Source: Takakia lepidozioides (taxonomy: Eukaryota > Streptophyta > Takakiopsida > Takakiales > Takakiaceae). From it: 64,000 bases of DNA. The stretch covers positions 50,220,001-50,284,000 of the forward strand of contig CM060731.1 of NCBI GenBank assembly GCA_030704615.1, read 5' to 3'. This document shows positions 54,439-64,000 of this stretch, piece by piece. Both the position numbers and the translations under genes were made by a program. Each line of letters opens with the position of its first letter. Within the stretch, counting starts at the first letter, position 1. The notes under the pieces are model-generated. The model saw only the letters and a list, made by a program, of their open reading frames with translations. It did no database searches and was not told the origin of the DNA.

Positions 54439-54987
54439 TGCTCGAACCTGAGAGGGGGGGAGTTCGTGCACCAGACAGGAGACCTCGTCGCAAGCTCCGA
54501 AAATTATACTTCGGACGTAGGCCAATGCCGAAGGGGAGGAAGCAGATGCGTCTACAGGAGGAGATTGCCATCTCCAAGCAGCATGCCACTCAGGCAACCC
54601 AGCCACCAGTGAGAGCTCCATGCGATCGGGCTGCGCGCAGCTGATCGAGCACCGAACCCCCCATTTTGCTTCTGTAATTCTTAGACTGAATGCTAGGAGA
54701 CTTGAATGCAGAACATGTTTGCATGCCTAACAGGAAAGGTGGACGTGCTGGAGGGATCGCAGGAATCCGAAGAGCCGCAGGAAGAGTCCGAGGAGCTAGC
54801 TGCAGCACGTACACCCACCCGATCCCCGAGCGCGGGTATTCCTGCCGGGCCTAGCCCTGTGCGATTCAAAGACGCGTCTTCGAAGGGCAAGTTCAAAGCC
54901 CCAGAGATCGACTCGCGTTCTTCGGTCATGGAGAATCGCCAGCAGGGGTCGGGCCCTTCTCCAGCAAAGTCGAAGAAGAAGCAGCCC
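54439..54987 (+). pseudogene. Unknown plus-strand coding remnant interrupted by element B
   Basis: Two frames in the same direction: 54439-54645, Arg-rich (RRPRRKLRKLYFGRRPMPKG), and 54706 on, acidic then Ser/Pro/Lys-rich (EGSQESEEPQEESEELAAAR, SPAKSKKKQP). The second runs directly into the LTR of element B at 54988. Composition looks protein-like, but no family is recognised. Confidence 0.35.
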
Positions 54988-57307
54988 TGTAGTGTGAAAA
55001 GAAGGGGCGTGAATCCCCTTCTGTGCAAGTGTAGTTGTGCTCCCCCCCAAGTCAATTGGAGGGAAGGAAAGGAGCTGTCCTCTCAGGTGATCCAACCCTC
55101 GTCACTCGGTGTGGGTTTCCCTCAGGTCCTTCATGATCAGAGTTCACACAATCCTCATCCACGCCGCAGCGGAAGAGAAGACATGGATGGGGAGTCTGTA
55201 TTGTTTTCACCCGTGGTTCTACTTCTACACAACATCCTCTCCCTGGTACACTGCACCAGCCCTGTTACCATGCTGTCTTCAGTGATGCAACCAGCCCTAC
55301 GTCAGTGATGACCACTGCCCTTGTGGGCAGCTCCCTTGGTCAGCAACAAGTGGAATCCCCTTTGTAATAAGATCACGATTTGGAAGGAGGCAACTCAGAT
55401 CTGCCATGAGTTGCAGGCCCACCAGTTTGGCCCTTCATGGGTTCATGCTTTCTTTATCTTACCGCCCCAATCATCCATTCCTCTCCATCCCCTCTTGCTG
55501 GTCAGCTCTCTCCCTTATGTCCTTTTCTCTCTCCCTTTCTCTTTCCTTCAGGGTGAGTAGGTTCCTCACTCTTTCCACTGTAGCATGTCTATGATGCAAT
55601 GCAATGCGCATTCAGCCAAGCATCCAGTGCACCCAGCATTGAAATCAACCTTGGTCACACAAGATATAATCAGCCCTTTTATCAGTCCCTCTCTTGCCAA
55701 TGACAGATGCCTTCACACTCTACTTTTCCCAGGTGTAGCCATTTGCCCAAGACAGCTCTCAACCCTTCTACAGGTCTCAATTTACACACCCTGACAGCTC
55801 TCTTTTTCCCATCAACTGTGAACCTCAGTGGTTCACATGCTGAGAGCACCCTGAGAATCAGATCCAAACCCAAACAGATGTTGGTTTTTCTGCCCCATCC
55901 ACATCATCCCTTCTTGTTGTTTCCAAACAGTTCAATCTGACTCTCACTGGTTTCCTCTACCTACTAAGCTAGTTCCACATTGACTGCAATGTGTCAACAT
56001 CCCAGGCTAGATTGTTTGTACAAGCTCATGACGCTGAAACAAGAAACAAGAATACAACAACAGCAACCATTCTGTCCCAGCAACGAATCAACCCTATTTC
56101 CATTCATTTTTCCTACTCTACAATGTAACAGCAGGTGCATCCATCTCCAGTCCATCCTGGTTTGAAGTCCAGTGTCTTCATTCCATTTCCAAAGCTCTTT
56201 TTCTTCCTCACATGTCAGTGTCTCTTACTACATACAAGAGACAGTCCAAACTTCACAAAGCGATTTCTAAGTCACCCCAAAAAGAGAGAAAACCACTCTT
56301 CAAACTTATCTGTCTTATACTCATTGAAGCGGTGGGTCTGCCTGTCACGAAAGCACCTTGTCCTCTCCCTCGTCAGCCATTTCCGACGTCTCTTCTTATC
56401 GTGATTCCAATCCTCATCAAGGCATGACGGCTCTGCTTCAGCTGCTGGCACATCCTTGTGTCTGCCAACCTCTACCCTATCCTTCTACATGTGCATTTCT
56501 TCCCTATGAAGTGATCTGGTCCTACAGCCTTTAAGACAGAGAGCAGATACAAAACTTAATTATAGATAGCTTAAGCGCCATACACACCAGAAGGCGGCAC
56601 CGCTTCCTCTTGCACAGAATGCCAAGCCAGATCCCTTAACGTCGCTCTTTAAGGCAAGTTGATTCCCTTACAAAGTGATCTGGTCCTAAAGCTCAAAAAC
56701 AGACAGCAGCTACAAGATTTGATCACAGACAACCTGAGGCGCTATACACACCAGCCTGCATTTCTCATCCCCCAACACCTGCTGAGCCGCTCCATCTCCT
56801 CATTAATGTGCTCATCAAGACAATGGCGACAGCAGTGGTGCACCGCCCTTATCACAAACCTGATCCCTCTGGTTTGATCATTGCTTACGAAGAAGGCGGC
56901 ACCGCTTCTTCTTGCACAGAAAGCCAAGCAGGAGCTCTTAACATTTCTCTTAAAAGCAAGCTGATACCCTTTGCGTAGGTGGAACTTTCTCAGATATCCT
57001 GTGCTGCCAACACCACTGCAGCAGCTGCGAAAAGATACACGCACTCTTCCCCTTCGAATTTCACATCCTGCTTCTAGGGTTCAACATCATGGATGAAAAT
57101 CATTCATCCTAGGGATGAAAAGGCGCATGTCATTACTTAGCCATATTTTGTTCTTGGCAGATCAATAGCATAGTCTTTCCATGGAATTACCTCAAGTTAT
57201 GGACAATTCCTCCCCTTCATTAGCACGAAGGGCACTCCCTTTGTAGTAGTGCCGAAACCTGATGCCAAACAAAAACTTGAATTTTTACCCCCTGCACTCA
57301 CACTACA
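54988..57307 (-). repeat. Element B 3' LTR (2.3 kb)
   Basis: On the minus strand it starts TGTAGTGTGA and ends TCACACTACA, an exact 10-bp terminal inverted repeat of TG..CA type. The left ~100 bp match the 5' LTR segment at 63905-64000 with few differences. No coding content is recognised within it. Internally, two related ~110-bp stretches with GGCGGCACCGCTTC occur at about 56590 and 56893. Confidence 0.85.
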
Positions 57308-57311
57308 TATG

Positions 57312-57334
57312 TAGTGTGTGCCTCCTTTTTTTAA
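57312..57334 (-). other. Element B polypurine tract
   Basis: AAAAAAAGGAGG on the minus strand lies about a dozen bases before the 3' LTR start. Confidence 0.6.
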
Positions 57335-59244
57335 GTGTCAGGGTCCTCACTGACCACCTTTAACGGCTGAACACCTATTGGTGGTATGAAGGGTTTTAAA
57401 TCCCTCCTACTTCTTACCCATTCCTTGTCTGCTCCATCTCTCAACCTGCATCTTCGTGCAGCTTCTCCAGTCTTGGTTGTGCTTCCTGCATCCTTGTATC
57501 CCAAAAAGTCATAGGGTCCCTCCCATGGAGATGTCATGGAAGACCTCTTTCCAGGCCTCAACATCATTACCTTGCTGTTCTCCATCAACGTGCAGTAGGT
57601 ATGCCCTGTTTGATGCCTTCTTTCATAATCTTTTGCCTGTTGACGCTGCCCTTTCTTCACACTCTTTCGTAGCTTTGCCTTCATCTCTGTGAGAAGCTGG
57701 ATTTTCTGCTGCATCATAAGTGTGACCTCTGCTACAGATCCATCAGAATTTACTGGTGTTGTAAGAAAATGTAACCTGTTGTCAATTCCCAGCCTGGGAA
57801 TCCTACCAGTAAGTACCTGAAAAGGTGAGAATCCAGTGGAAGCATGGACACCCATTCTGTAACCAAACAGGGCCTTATAGAGATTCTGATCCCACTCAGT
57901 GTCGTTTCCAACTCCTAGGGTGGTGATGCTCTGTTTGAGAGACTTAATGACCCTTTCCACCATACCGTTACACTGAGGCCAGTAGGGGGCGCTATGCTCC
58001 CTCTTTATACCGTATTCGTGGCATGTATCTTCAAACTCACCTCCCCACTCTGTGCCATTGTCAGTGAGCAACGTATGTGGGCAGCTATACCTGTCAATTA
58101 CTTCTTCCTCAAGAAAGCGGGCAGCAAGGGCTGCTGTATGGTCTGCCACTGGTGCAGCTTCTATCCATTTTGAGAAGTGATCGATTGCCACCAGAAAGTA
58201 CTGATTGCCCCTGCTGGTTATAGGTAATGGTCCTGCCGTGTCAATTGCAACTCTGAAAAACAGATCCACTACTGGAATGCTGTGAAGTTTTGAGCTACCT
58301 GAGCGCAACACTCCGTTCTGTTTGGCCATCTGACATTTACCACAGCCCTTGAGTACTTGCCTGATGAGTTTTGTTCTATCATGCCAGAAATAACGTCGGC
58401 ATATCTCTTCTTGTGTTCTTCTGACTCCAAAGTGGCCAGTGGCTTCATGTACTTCAGTGATTATTGCCGCTCTGTCAGTTCTTGGTGGAACTACCCTTCC
58501 ATCAAAGTAGACCTCACCTTTGAGATAGGAGTACTGCCTTGCCCGCCTCTTGGCTCTCTTGCTCTCCTCTTTTGTCAGGTAGTCATTGACTTCTCCAAAA
58601 CATAAGAGGTGCATGACTTCCACATCATCAAGCACATCAGGTTGCCTTTCCTCCTTAACAGCTGCTGTATGATGGTCAGAGCTGATGAGAGAGCTTTTCC
58701 CCCATCTTTCAGCCTCACGTAATAATGACATCTGAGTAGCTTTGGTGGGTGCGGTCCATGGTACCCAGTCCCCTTCATCAATCTTGTTGCAAGAAGAAGT
58801 GTCTTGTTCTGAACCACTTGTTCCATCACTGTCTGAAGAACAAAACGTCTTGGTGGAACACTCACCCCCCATGTTTTCCTTGGCTGGGCATTCTGATGAG
58901 GAAGTCACCCGCGTTCTTCTTGTTGTTGGAGTGCTTGTCAAGTGTTGAAGGAATGGTGTCTCTTGCAAGCTTCCCTTTTCATTGTTCGATCTCTCTTCCA
59001 CAAGTTCACAGGCTGGATGTACCTCGCTTAGCTTCTTATCACGAGCACGAGATCCTCGGGTAATCACATGGATGGTGGGACAAGAGGGCATCAGATGCTC
59101 CCTTTCCTTGTTGCTGATTGCAGTAGCCTCTATCCTTCCTGCACCCTTATCCTTCCAAATACCCTCCCTCACCAGATTGACAGAGCTTGATTGATCAATA
59201 CCCTTTCCTTGTTTTTTTTTTTTTAGCAAAAATCTGTGCAGCAA
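57331..59244 (-). CDS. Element B integrase polyprotein (637 codons)
   Basis: The first ~220 residues form a charged linker. An HHCC zinc site follows (HEATGHFGVRRTQEEI, CGKCQMAKQ). The core has FRVAIDTAGPLP, LLTDNGTEWGGEF and YWPQCNGMVERVIKSLK, keeping D, D and E. The C-terminal part has MLRPGKRS and WEGPYDFLGY, a GPY/F-type module. No chromodomain or PHD finger is present. It overlaps the pol frame by 50 nt at an A13 run, so it is either reached by frameshift or separated by an indel. It inserts the cDNA. Confidence 0.9.
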   Translation of the reverse strand: MLHRFLLKKKKQGKGIDQSSSVNLVREGIWKDKGAGRIEATAISNKEREHLMPSCPTIHVITRGSRARDKKLSEVHPACELVEERSNNEKGSLQETPFLQHLTSTPTTRRTRVTSSSECPAKENMGGECSTKTFCSSDSDGTSGSEQDTSSCNKIDEGDWVPWTAPTKATQMSLLREAERWGKSSLISSDHHTAAVKEERQPDVLDDVEVMHLLCFGEVNDYLTKEESKRAKRRARQYSYLKGEVYFDGRVVPPRTDRAAIITEVHEATGHFGVRRTQEEICRRYFWHDRTKLIRQVLKGCGKCQMAKQNGVLRSGSSKLHSIPVVDLFFRVAIDTAGPLPITSRGNQYFLVAIDHFSKWIEAAPVADHTAALAARFLEEEVIDRYSCPHTLLTDNGTEWGGEFEDTCHEYGIKREHSAPYWPQCNGMVERVIKSLKQSITTLGVGNDTEWDQNLYKALFGYRMGVHASTGFSPFQVLTGRIPRLGIDNRLHFLTTPVNSDGSVAEVTLMMQQKIQLLTEMKAKLRKSVKKGQRQQAKDYERRHQTGHTYCTLMENSKVMMLRPGKRSSMTSPWEGPYDFLGYKDAGSTTKTGEAARRCRLRDGADKEWVRSRRDLKPFIPPIGVQPLKVVSEDPDT

Positions 59245-62200
59245 AAGTCACCCTCTTTCCTTCTCCATCTGGCATTATGCCTGGTTTCAGTTCTCCCTTC
59301 AATATGCCATGATCCTTGGTCAACATTCCATCTGTGGAAGATCTTACTATGCCCGGAACGAACTCAAATGAAAAGTCACCAAGTAAGTCTATGCCTATGT
59401 GGTGCTCTGAGTATAGCCACCAATATGGATCTAGATCTGTTTCCAAAGAAAAATGACTTCCCAACAGTATTTTCTTGAAGTGCCAAAGGCCCCATACACA
59501 TGCATAGTACTCTTCTCTTTTGCAAATCATCTCCCCTTTTTCACTGCTATACCCTACTTGCCTATGAGCTTCTTCTCTCAACTCCTCCTTCCCCTCCTTA
59601 AATTGAAATAACGAAGCATTGATGGCACCCCTATCCCAAGCTAGCTTAAGAAGATAGGCTCCATCCCTCTTTCTCCCTTCTCTTTTCTGACTGTACAGAG
59701 AAGTAGAGTATACCTCGATTTCCTCGGTTTCCTCAGCTGGTCCCACTGGATACCTGCTTAGTGCATCTACGTTAGCATGCCTAGCACCTGCTCTGTGAAC
59801 AATTTTAAACTCAAAATCTTGTAACATCATGATCCATCTACCCCTGCGTCCATATGCGTCACTTACCGTTGCCAACCACTCCAGTGGTTTGTGATCAGTC
59901 CTGATTACAAAAGGGGTTCCATACAGGTACTGCCGAAAGTGTAATACTCCCCACACCAGGGCATAGCATTCACCTTCCATAGGGTGATATTTGCGCTGAG
60001 CATCAGATAGTACCTTACTGGCGTATGCAATGACCCTCTCCTTTTTATACTCCTTTTGTGACAAGACTGCTCCTACTCCTTTGATGGACCAGTCAACATC
60101 TAAGACGAACGGTCTTGAGAAATCTGGTCTTGCCAGGATGGGAGCAGTTACCAACTTCACCTGTAAGGCAGAAAAGGCGTTTTGTGCCTCTGCACTCCAG
60201 ATAAACTTCACATCCTTCTTGGTTAGAGTGAACAAGGGTACTGCCACTCCAGCATATCCTTTGACATAGGGCCTATAGTACCCTGTCATGCCTAAGTAGC
60301 TTTTGAGAGCAGTGTGGTTTTTGGGCAAGGGAAACCTTTCAATAGCAGCTATCTTATCTGGATCAGGCCACGTTCCCTCTTCAGAGATCACATGCCCAAG
60401 GAATACCAACTGTAAGTTGGCAAAGTAACACTTGTCCGGATTGAGCCTAAGATTGGCCTTTCTAACCTTGCTCAATACTCTCTTTATATGTCCCACGTGA
60501 TCTCCCCAGTCCTTGCTATGGATATTGACGTCATCTACAAACACCTTAGCGCAATCTTTGATTTCTTCCTTGAGCACTCTATTCATTGTTCTCTGAAAGG
60601 TAGCAGTGGCATTTTTTAGCCCGAATGGCATGACCAGCCATTCATACAATCCCTTCTTTGTGATCACCGCTGTTTTGCCTATGTCTCGGTCGTCCATTTT
60701 GATCTGCCAAAAACCAGATTGTAAATCCAGCGCAGAAAACCACTTGGCTTTCCCCAACTGGTTTAAAACATCCTGAATTAATGGCATAGGGTAAGAGTCC
60801 CTTCTGGTCAAACGGTTTACTGGCCTAAAATCACCACAAAACCGCTTGGATCCATCCTTTTTTGGTGGAAGGGTAACTGGACACGACCATTCTGAACTAC
60901 TCTCTCTCATCTTGCCTTGTGAGATCAAAGTCTCAATTTGTCCTTGGACCTCGTCTTCCTCCCATTCTGATAGGCGGCTGGGACGACTTCTGCAAGGGGG
61001 AAAACCTTGTGTGTCAATTGTGTGTTCTACCTCACTGCAGTATCCCAAGTCAGCCTTGCTAAGAGCAAAGCATTCCTGGTTTGCTTTCAGCTCTTGCTCA
61101 AGCTCTATCCTATGTTCTGGGGCCAGTTCTGGGTTGATGTGCAGTCTGGATTTCAGACTTCTCCAACGACTCTCCATTTCTTCCTCTTGACTGGGTTCCC
61201 AATTCTTTCCCTCCACCTGGCTTACAGAGTTAGCCATTCTCTGTCGTTCCTCTTGTGTGACAACCTGATTCCAATCATGGAAGTCATCCTCTATTTCTAG
61301 GTTGTTGTTCCCTAGTTCACCATTCCAAGCTTTCTGATAAGCTTCCTGTATTATGGCAGCAGCCATGCTCTTATGGGTCTCTTCCTGAAGGAGTTCAGAC
61401 ATCCCTTGGTCCTCGAACAAGTCCTCCCCTAGGTTGACATCGTCTATTATTTCCTCAACATCCCTCAGTGCTGTTTCTACCTCCTTACTCTCCTCAGAGC
61501 CTCCCATCTCCTCATCTTTATCAGATTTAGAGGTGTCAGAACCTGAGGATGCTTCCTCCGTGTCCTCATATTCTTCCTCTGGTTTTCTTTTCTTCTCCCA
61601 CAAGCCTAGGTACTGTTCATCTGACGTCAGGGTTAGGACATTACCTGCTGACGTACTGCTTGCATATCTCATTCTACTCTCGACCCCTCTATGGTAGGCT
61701 GTTTTGGTAACTGCAGGCTCATTATAATTGATGGTGTGCAAAGGGAAGTGAGCAAAATCCTTTCCTGGCCCATAGCGTACGCGAATTGTTTCAGCTTCGG
61801 TGTCCACTACAGCGCCAAACTTTTTGAGAAAGTCCAATCCCAGCAGCATGTGATATGTATCCGTGTTCACCACCATAAAGGACAAACGATTGGTCAGTTC
61901 TCCTACTTTGACCTTGATGTCCTCAAGTCTGCCCATTGCAGTCTCAAGAGCACCTGAGGCTACTCTGTAATTCACATCCTTACTAGTAATGACAGATCCC
62001 ATCAAACCAAGATCCCTGACTGTACTAGCTGATATTACAGAAAGCATGGCACCAGTGTCAATCTGGCCTAATACTTGGTAATCTCCCATTGTAATCATTA
62101 CATGAAGCGCTTTAACCTTACCAGTATAAGCATACGAGATCGTGGGCTCAGCGTGTGCTGAGTACAAAGGCCTTGGTACATCCTTCACAACTTCTACACT

Positions 62201-62338
62201 GTGAGTTGTCTCCCTTTGTTGGACCATTGCTCTTTCCACCACTTTGACCAGCCCTTTCAATTTGTCTAGCTCTCCGGGCACAGTCATGATCAGGTCCATG
62301 GGCGACAACGATATTCTCCCTTTGTAGAAGTGGTTCAA
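59195..62338 (-). CDS. Element B protease - RT - RNase H - second RNase H-like domain (1047 codons)
   Basis: The aspartic protease has IDTGAMLSVIS at 93-103 and LLGLDFLKKFG. An acidic linker follows. RT carries WSCPVTLPPKKDGS, FSALDLQSGFWQIKM, MPFGLKNATATFQR and the active site VFVDDVNIHS. RNase H carries FVLDVDWSIKGVGAVLSQ, EGECYALVWGV and IRTDHKPLEWL. After DALSRYP a second RNase H-like unit (about 892-1010) repeats the pattern: AWDRGAINASLFQ, REEYYACVWGLWHF, LETDLDPYWWL. The first codon listed is not ATG, so expression from the Gag frame by recoding is likely. The frame is uninterrupted. Confidence 0.9.
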   Translation of the reverse strand: MNHFYKGRISLSPMDLIMTVPGELDKLKGLVKVVERAMVQQRETTHSVEVVKDVPRPLYSAHAEPTISYAYTGKVKALHVMITMGDYQVLGQIDTGAMLSVISASTVRDLGLMGSVITSKDVNYRVASGALETAMGRLEDIKVKVGELTNRLSFMVVNTDTYHMLLGLDFLKKFGAVVDTEAETIRVRYGPGKDFAHFPLHTINYNEPAVTKTAYHRGVESRMRYASSTSAGNVLTLTSDEQYLGLWEKKRKPEEEYEDTEEASSGSDTSKSDKDEEMGGSEESKEVETALRDVEEIIDDVNLGEDLFEDQGMSELLQEETHKSMAAAIIQEAYQKAWNGELGNNNLEIEDDFHDWNQVVTQEERQRMANSVSQVEGKNWEPSQEEEMESRWRSLKSRLHINPELAPEHRIELEQELKANQECFALSKADLGYCSEVEHTIDTQGFPPCRSRPSRLSEWEEDEVQGQIETLISQGKMRESSSEWSCPVTLPPKKDGSKRFCGDFRPVNRLTRRDSYPMPLIQDVLNQLGKAKWFSALDLQSGFWQIKMDDRDIGKTAVITKKGLYEWLVMPFGLKNATATFQRTMNRVLKEEIKDCAKVFVDDVNIHSKDWGDHVGHIKRVLSKVRKANLRLNPDKCYFANLQLVFLGHVISEEGTWPDPDKIAAIERFPLPKNHTALKSYLGMTGYYRPYVKGYAGVAVPLFTLTKKDVKFIWSAEAQNAFSALQVKLVTAPILARPDFSRPFVLDVDWSIKGVGAVLSQKEYKKERVIAYASKVLSDAQRKYHPMEGECYALVWGVLHFRQYLYGTPFVIRTDHKPLEWLATVSDAYGRRGRWIMMLQDFEFKIVHRAGARHANVDALSRYPVGPAEETEEIEVYSTSLYSQKREGRKRDGAYLLKLAWDRGAINASLFQFKEGKEELREEAHRQVGYSSEKGEMICKREEYYACVWGLWHFKKILLGSHFSLETDLDPYWWLYSEHHIGIDLLGDFSFEFVPGIVRSSTDGMLTKDHGILKGELKPGIMPDGEGKRVTFAAQIFAKKKKTRKGY

Positions 62339-62361
62339 GATTCTGGATTTCGTACCTCCTT

Positions 62362-63450
62362 CTATAGCATTTTGAAATTGTTCTTTGGGTAGATTTCACT
62401 CTTGGTCTTGCTTGGCTGTTCACTGCTCTCACTATTCCTTTCTGGTGACCCTGTAGGTTCAACAATCGGACTCTGGACAGGTATGCGTGTCCTTGGAAGT
62501 CTGACTTCATTGATACTATTTCGTGACATCAGATCTGTCATCTCTGCGAGTACATCATCCTCATCATCATAGAACACGTCTACAAAGTTAGTTCCCGGAG
62601 TTCCCATCATAGTTTGGTCGAGTTTTCTACTGCACTCACTCTCCGTATGCCCGAGTAGCTTGCAAAAGTTGCATCTCACACCACACATTTCCGTGGAATG
62701 CCCGAACCGGTGACATTTGTCACACTTAGCTGGGGTTCTTCCTTCAGGACAATATGCAGCTATGTGACCTTCTTTGTGACAAACATTACAAAGGCGAACA
62801 CGAGGTGGTGTTCTAGATCCCGAGCTTTCTCCTATGACTGGTCCCCTATCAAAGTACTTCTGTAGGGTAGTGTTCAGCTGATCAAGTCTTCTGTCCACAG
62901 GGTTAACAAACACAACTGACTCATCTGTATCATCTCCTTCCAATGGCTCTAGAGGTATTTCCCCTAACTTTCCCAGGCCCCTTTCAATCTCAATGGCTGT
63001 GTCAAGTGCTTCCTCTACATCAAGGAAGCGCCTGCCCAGCATTACTCTTGCTATTTCTGGTCTCAAACCTGCTGCAAATCTACGCCTCTGTTCCAAATCA
63101 GACGCCCCACTTCTTATAAATAACCGGTTCAACCTATCAAAGTATGTTTGAACCCTTTGTCTACTCTCCTGTTTAATGGTATCCATTCTTAGCCTAATTT
63201 CTGCCAAGTCAACGATACCAAACTTGGCTGAAATTGCTGCCCTGAAGTCCACCCAGTTGTTTGGTCTAGGGTTTTGTTTACGGTACCATTCATCAGCCTT
63301 GGCTCTCAGGTTGAGCCTTGCTACCTTGAAAGTTTTGTCCTCATTCAAATCCCTGACATCTGCCTCCATCTGAATTCTCTCCAGCCAGTCATTTACATCC
63401 TCACTATTCCTACCATGATAAGGCGCATCTATGCTGGTTGGACTGGTCAT
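62362..63450 (-). CDS. Element B Gag (362 aa)
   Basis: ATG-started frame. The capsid domain has DVNDWLERIQMEADVRD, KADEWYRKQNP, RVQTYFDRLNRLFI and AAGLRPEIARVML, typical of Retrotrans_gag. Three closely spaced zinc knuckles follow: CNVCHKEGHIAAYC, CDKCHRFGHSTEMC and CNFCKLLGHTESEC. A Ser/Pro-rich tail ends 24 nt before the pol frame. It packages element RNA in particles. Confidence 0.9.
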   Translation of the reverse strand: MTSPTSIDAPYHGRNSEDVNDWLERIQMEADVRDLNEDKTFKVARLNLRAKADEWYRKQNPRPNNWVDFRAAISAKFGIVDLAEIRLRMDTIKQESRQRVQTYFDRLNRLFIRSGASDLEQRRRFAAGLRPEIARVMLGRRFLDVEEALDTAIEIERGLGKLGEIPLEPLEGDDTDESVVFVNPVDRRLDQLNTTLQKYFDRGPVIGESSGSRTPPRVRLCNVCHKEGHIAAYCPEGRTPAKCDKCHRFGHSTEMCGVRCNFCKLLGHTESECSRKLDQTMMGTPGTNFVDVFYDDEDDVLAEMTDLMSRNSINEVRLPRTRIPVQSPIVEPTGSPERNSESSEQPSKTKSEIYPKNNFKML

Positions 63451-63520
63451 CCTTCTATTCTCTAGTCAAAGTTCAAACTGTTTCAACACCTAATTCTGAC
63501 TCTAATTTCCCGCAACTTCC

Positions 63521-63844
63521 TTAATGTTGACCTCTATACCACTCCCACTGTCCATTTCGCAACATCTCTACTCTACCTCCCCATGTCACCTCTCGTGCCA
63601 TGGTATTTATCTTCACCCACCTTCCTAACTCTCTTATCCAAAGTGCTATGGTTGTTCTTCCACCAGTATGTATCACTCTAAGACATAAATCACCATTCGC
63701 TATTCTCCAAGCAGGGTTGAAGAAGTACAAACAAGGGTCTGCGTGTGCATTTGGTGTGCGTCTGCTGAAGCAAATCAGCACATCTCCAATGCTTGGTTCA
63801 TCAGGAATCAGTGTGTGGTCTCTTCCTGCCATCAAACCATCCAA
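63521..63844 (-). CDS. Element B leader ORF (107 aa, unknown)
   Basis: ATG-started frame between the primer-binding site and gag, rich in Trp and Arg (FFNPAWRIANGDLCLRVI, NGQWEWYRG). No domain recognised. Its place parallels ORF1 of element A, but no clear similarity is seen. Confidence 0.45.
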   Translation of the reverse strand: MDGLMAGRDHTLIPDEPSIGDVLICFSRRTPNAHADPCLYFFNPAWRIANGDLCLRVIHTGGRTTIALWIRELGRWVKINTMAREVTWGGRVEMLRNGQWEWYRGQH

Positions 63845-63892
63845 TACCAGTCAAGATCCCTAGCTAGTAGAAATCAAGATTTAACATCCTCA

Positions 63893-63905
63893 GGCTCTGA
63901 TACCA
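63893..63905 (-). other. Element B primer-binding site
   Basis: On the minus strand TGGTATCAGAGCC, the classic site complementary to the 3' end of initiator tRNA-Met. Confidence 0.92.
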
Positions 63906-64000
63906 AAAGAAGGGGCGTGAATCCCCTTCTGTGCAAGTCTAGTTGTGCTCCTCCCCAGGTCAATTGGAGGGAAGGAAAGGAGCTCTCCTCTCAGGTGATC
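63905..64000 (-). repeat. Element B 5' LTR (start of, cut by window end)
   Basis: Matches 54997-55110 closely. It lacks the terminal CACACTACA present in the 3' LTR, so it meets the primer-binding site directly. Confidence 0.85.

Larger units (their letters stand above)
54988..64000 (-). mobile_element. Element B: Ty3/gypsy retrotransposon with long LTRs (5' end outside the window)
   Basis: The 3' LTR (54988-57307) matches the sequence from 63905 to the window end. An initiator-Met-type primer-binding site (63893-63905) adjoins the 5' LTR. Coding order (-) is leader ORF, gag with CCHC knuckles, protease-RT-RNase H with a second RNase H-like domain, and integrase. The three large frames are long and open, so this is a young copy. 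One frame change lies in a run of 13 A. Confidence 0.92.

Noticed and set aside
1-64000. tRNA or rRNA genes
   Set aside because: No cloverleaf-type or rRNA-like sequence was recognised by eye. A covariance-model search would be needed for certainty.

Overview
This is a repeat-dense nuclear segment of a multicellular eukaryote, almost certainly a streptophyte. It holds spliced genes with GT..AG introns, a GT37-type (plant cell-wall) fucosyltransferase, an ATP23 metalloprotease gene, and several Ty3/gypsy LTR retrotransposons. A Tat/Athila-like RT, a retrotransposon-borne cytosine DNA methyltransferase (reported from charophytes and dinoflagellates) and the very high repeat load point to a charophyte alga of the Chara type. 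That placement is inference. A 500-N scaffold gap lies at 48853-49352.

Layout. 1-1242: a broken RCC1-repeat remnant (+) and intronic DNA. 1243-14108: element A, a complete minus-strand LTR retrotransposon with a perfect 5-bp target duplication, inserted exactly at a splice donor of an ATP23-like gene whose exons lie at 14111-14994 (-). 16051-16766: a TA-flanked MITE. 17771-19507: an intact single-exon fucosyltransferase (+). 19508-27191: mostly unassigned decayed DNA. 27192-36650: element E, a degraded minus-strand Ty3/gypsy element with the order gag - protease - C5 cytosine methyltransferase - RT - RNase H - integrase - PHD finger. 39322-41529: an unrecognised two-exon gene (+) cut off by the LTR of element C. 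41530-43205: C, a 5' fragment of the A family. 44049-48829: an intact nine-exon gene (-) predicted to encode 980 aa, with an N-terminal ParB/sulfiredoxin-like domain and a C-terminal beta-class (N4/N6 amino) DNA-methyltransferase-like domain. 49353-50343: D, an A-family LTR inserted into a transposase-like ORF (50344-52223, -). 52436-54135: an array of about 30 GC-centred palindromes. 54988-64000: element B, a minus-strand Ty3/gypsy element with 2.3-kb LTRs, running off the window.

The most notable content is two unrelated links between DNA modification and mobile DNA. One is the ParB-like/methyltransferase fusion gene, an architecture familiar from phages and bacteria. Its introns carry ten copies of one short palindrome, and a large palindrome array lies 3.6 kb upstream. 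The other is the retrotransposon that carries both a cytosine methyltransferase and a PHD finger. All seven in-frame stop codons recorded in the latter are explicable by single C-to-T changes on its coding strand. All functional statements come from reading motifs by eye; no database search was run.
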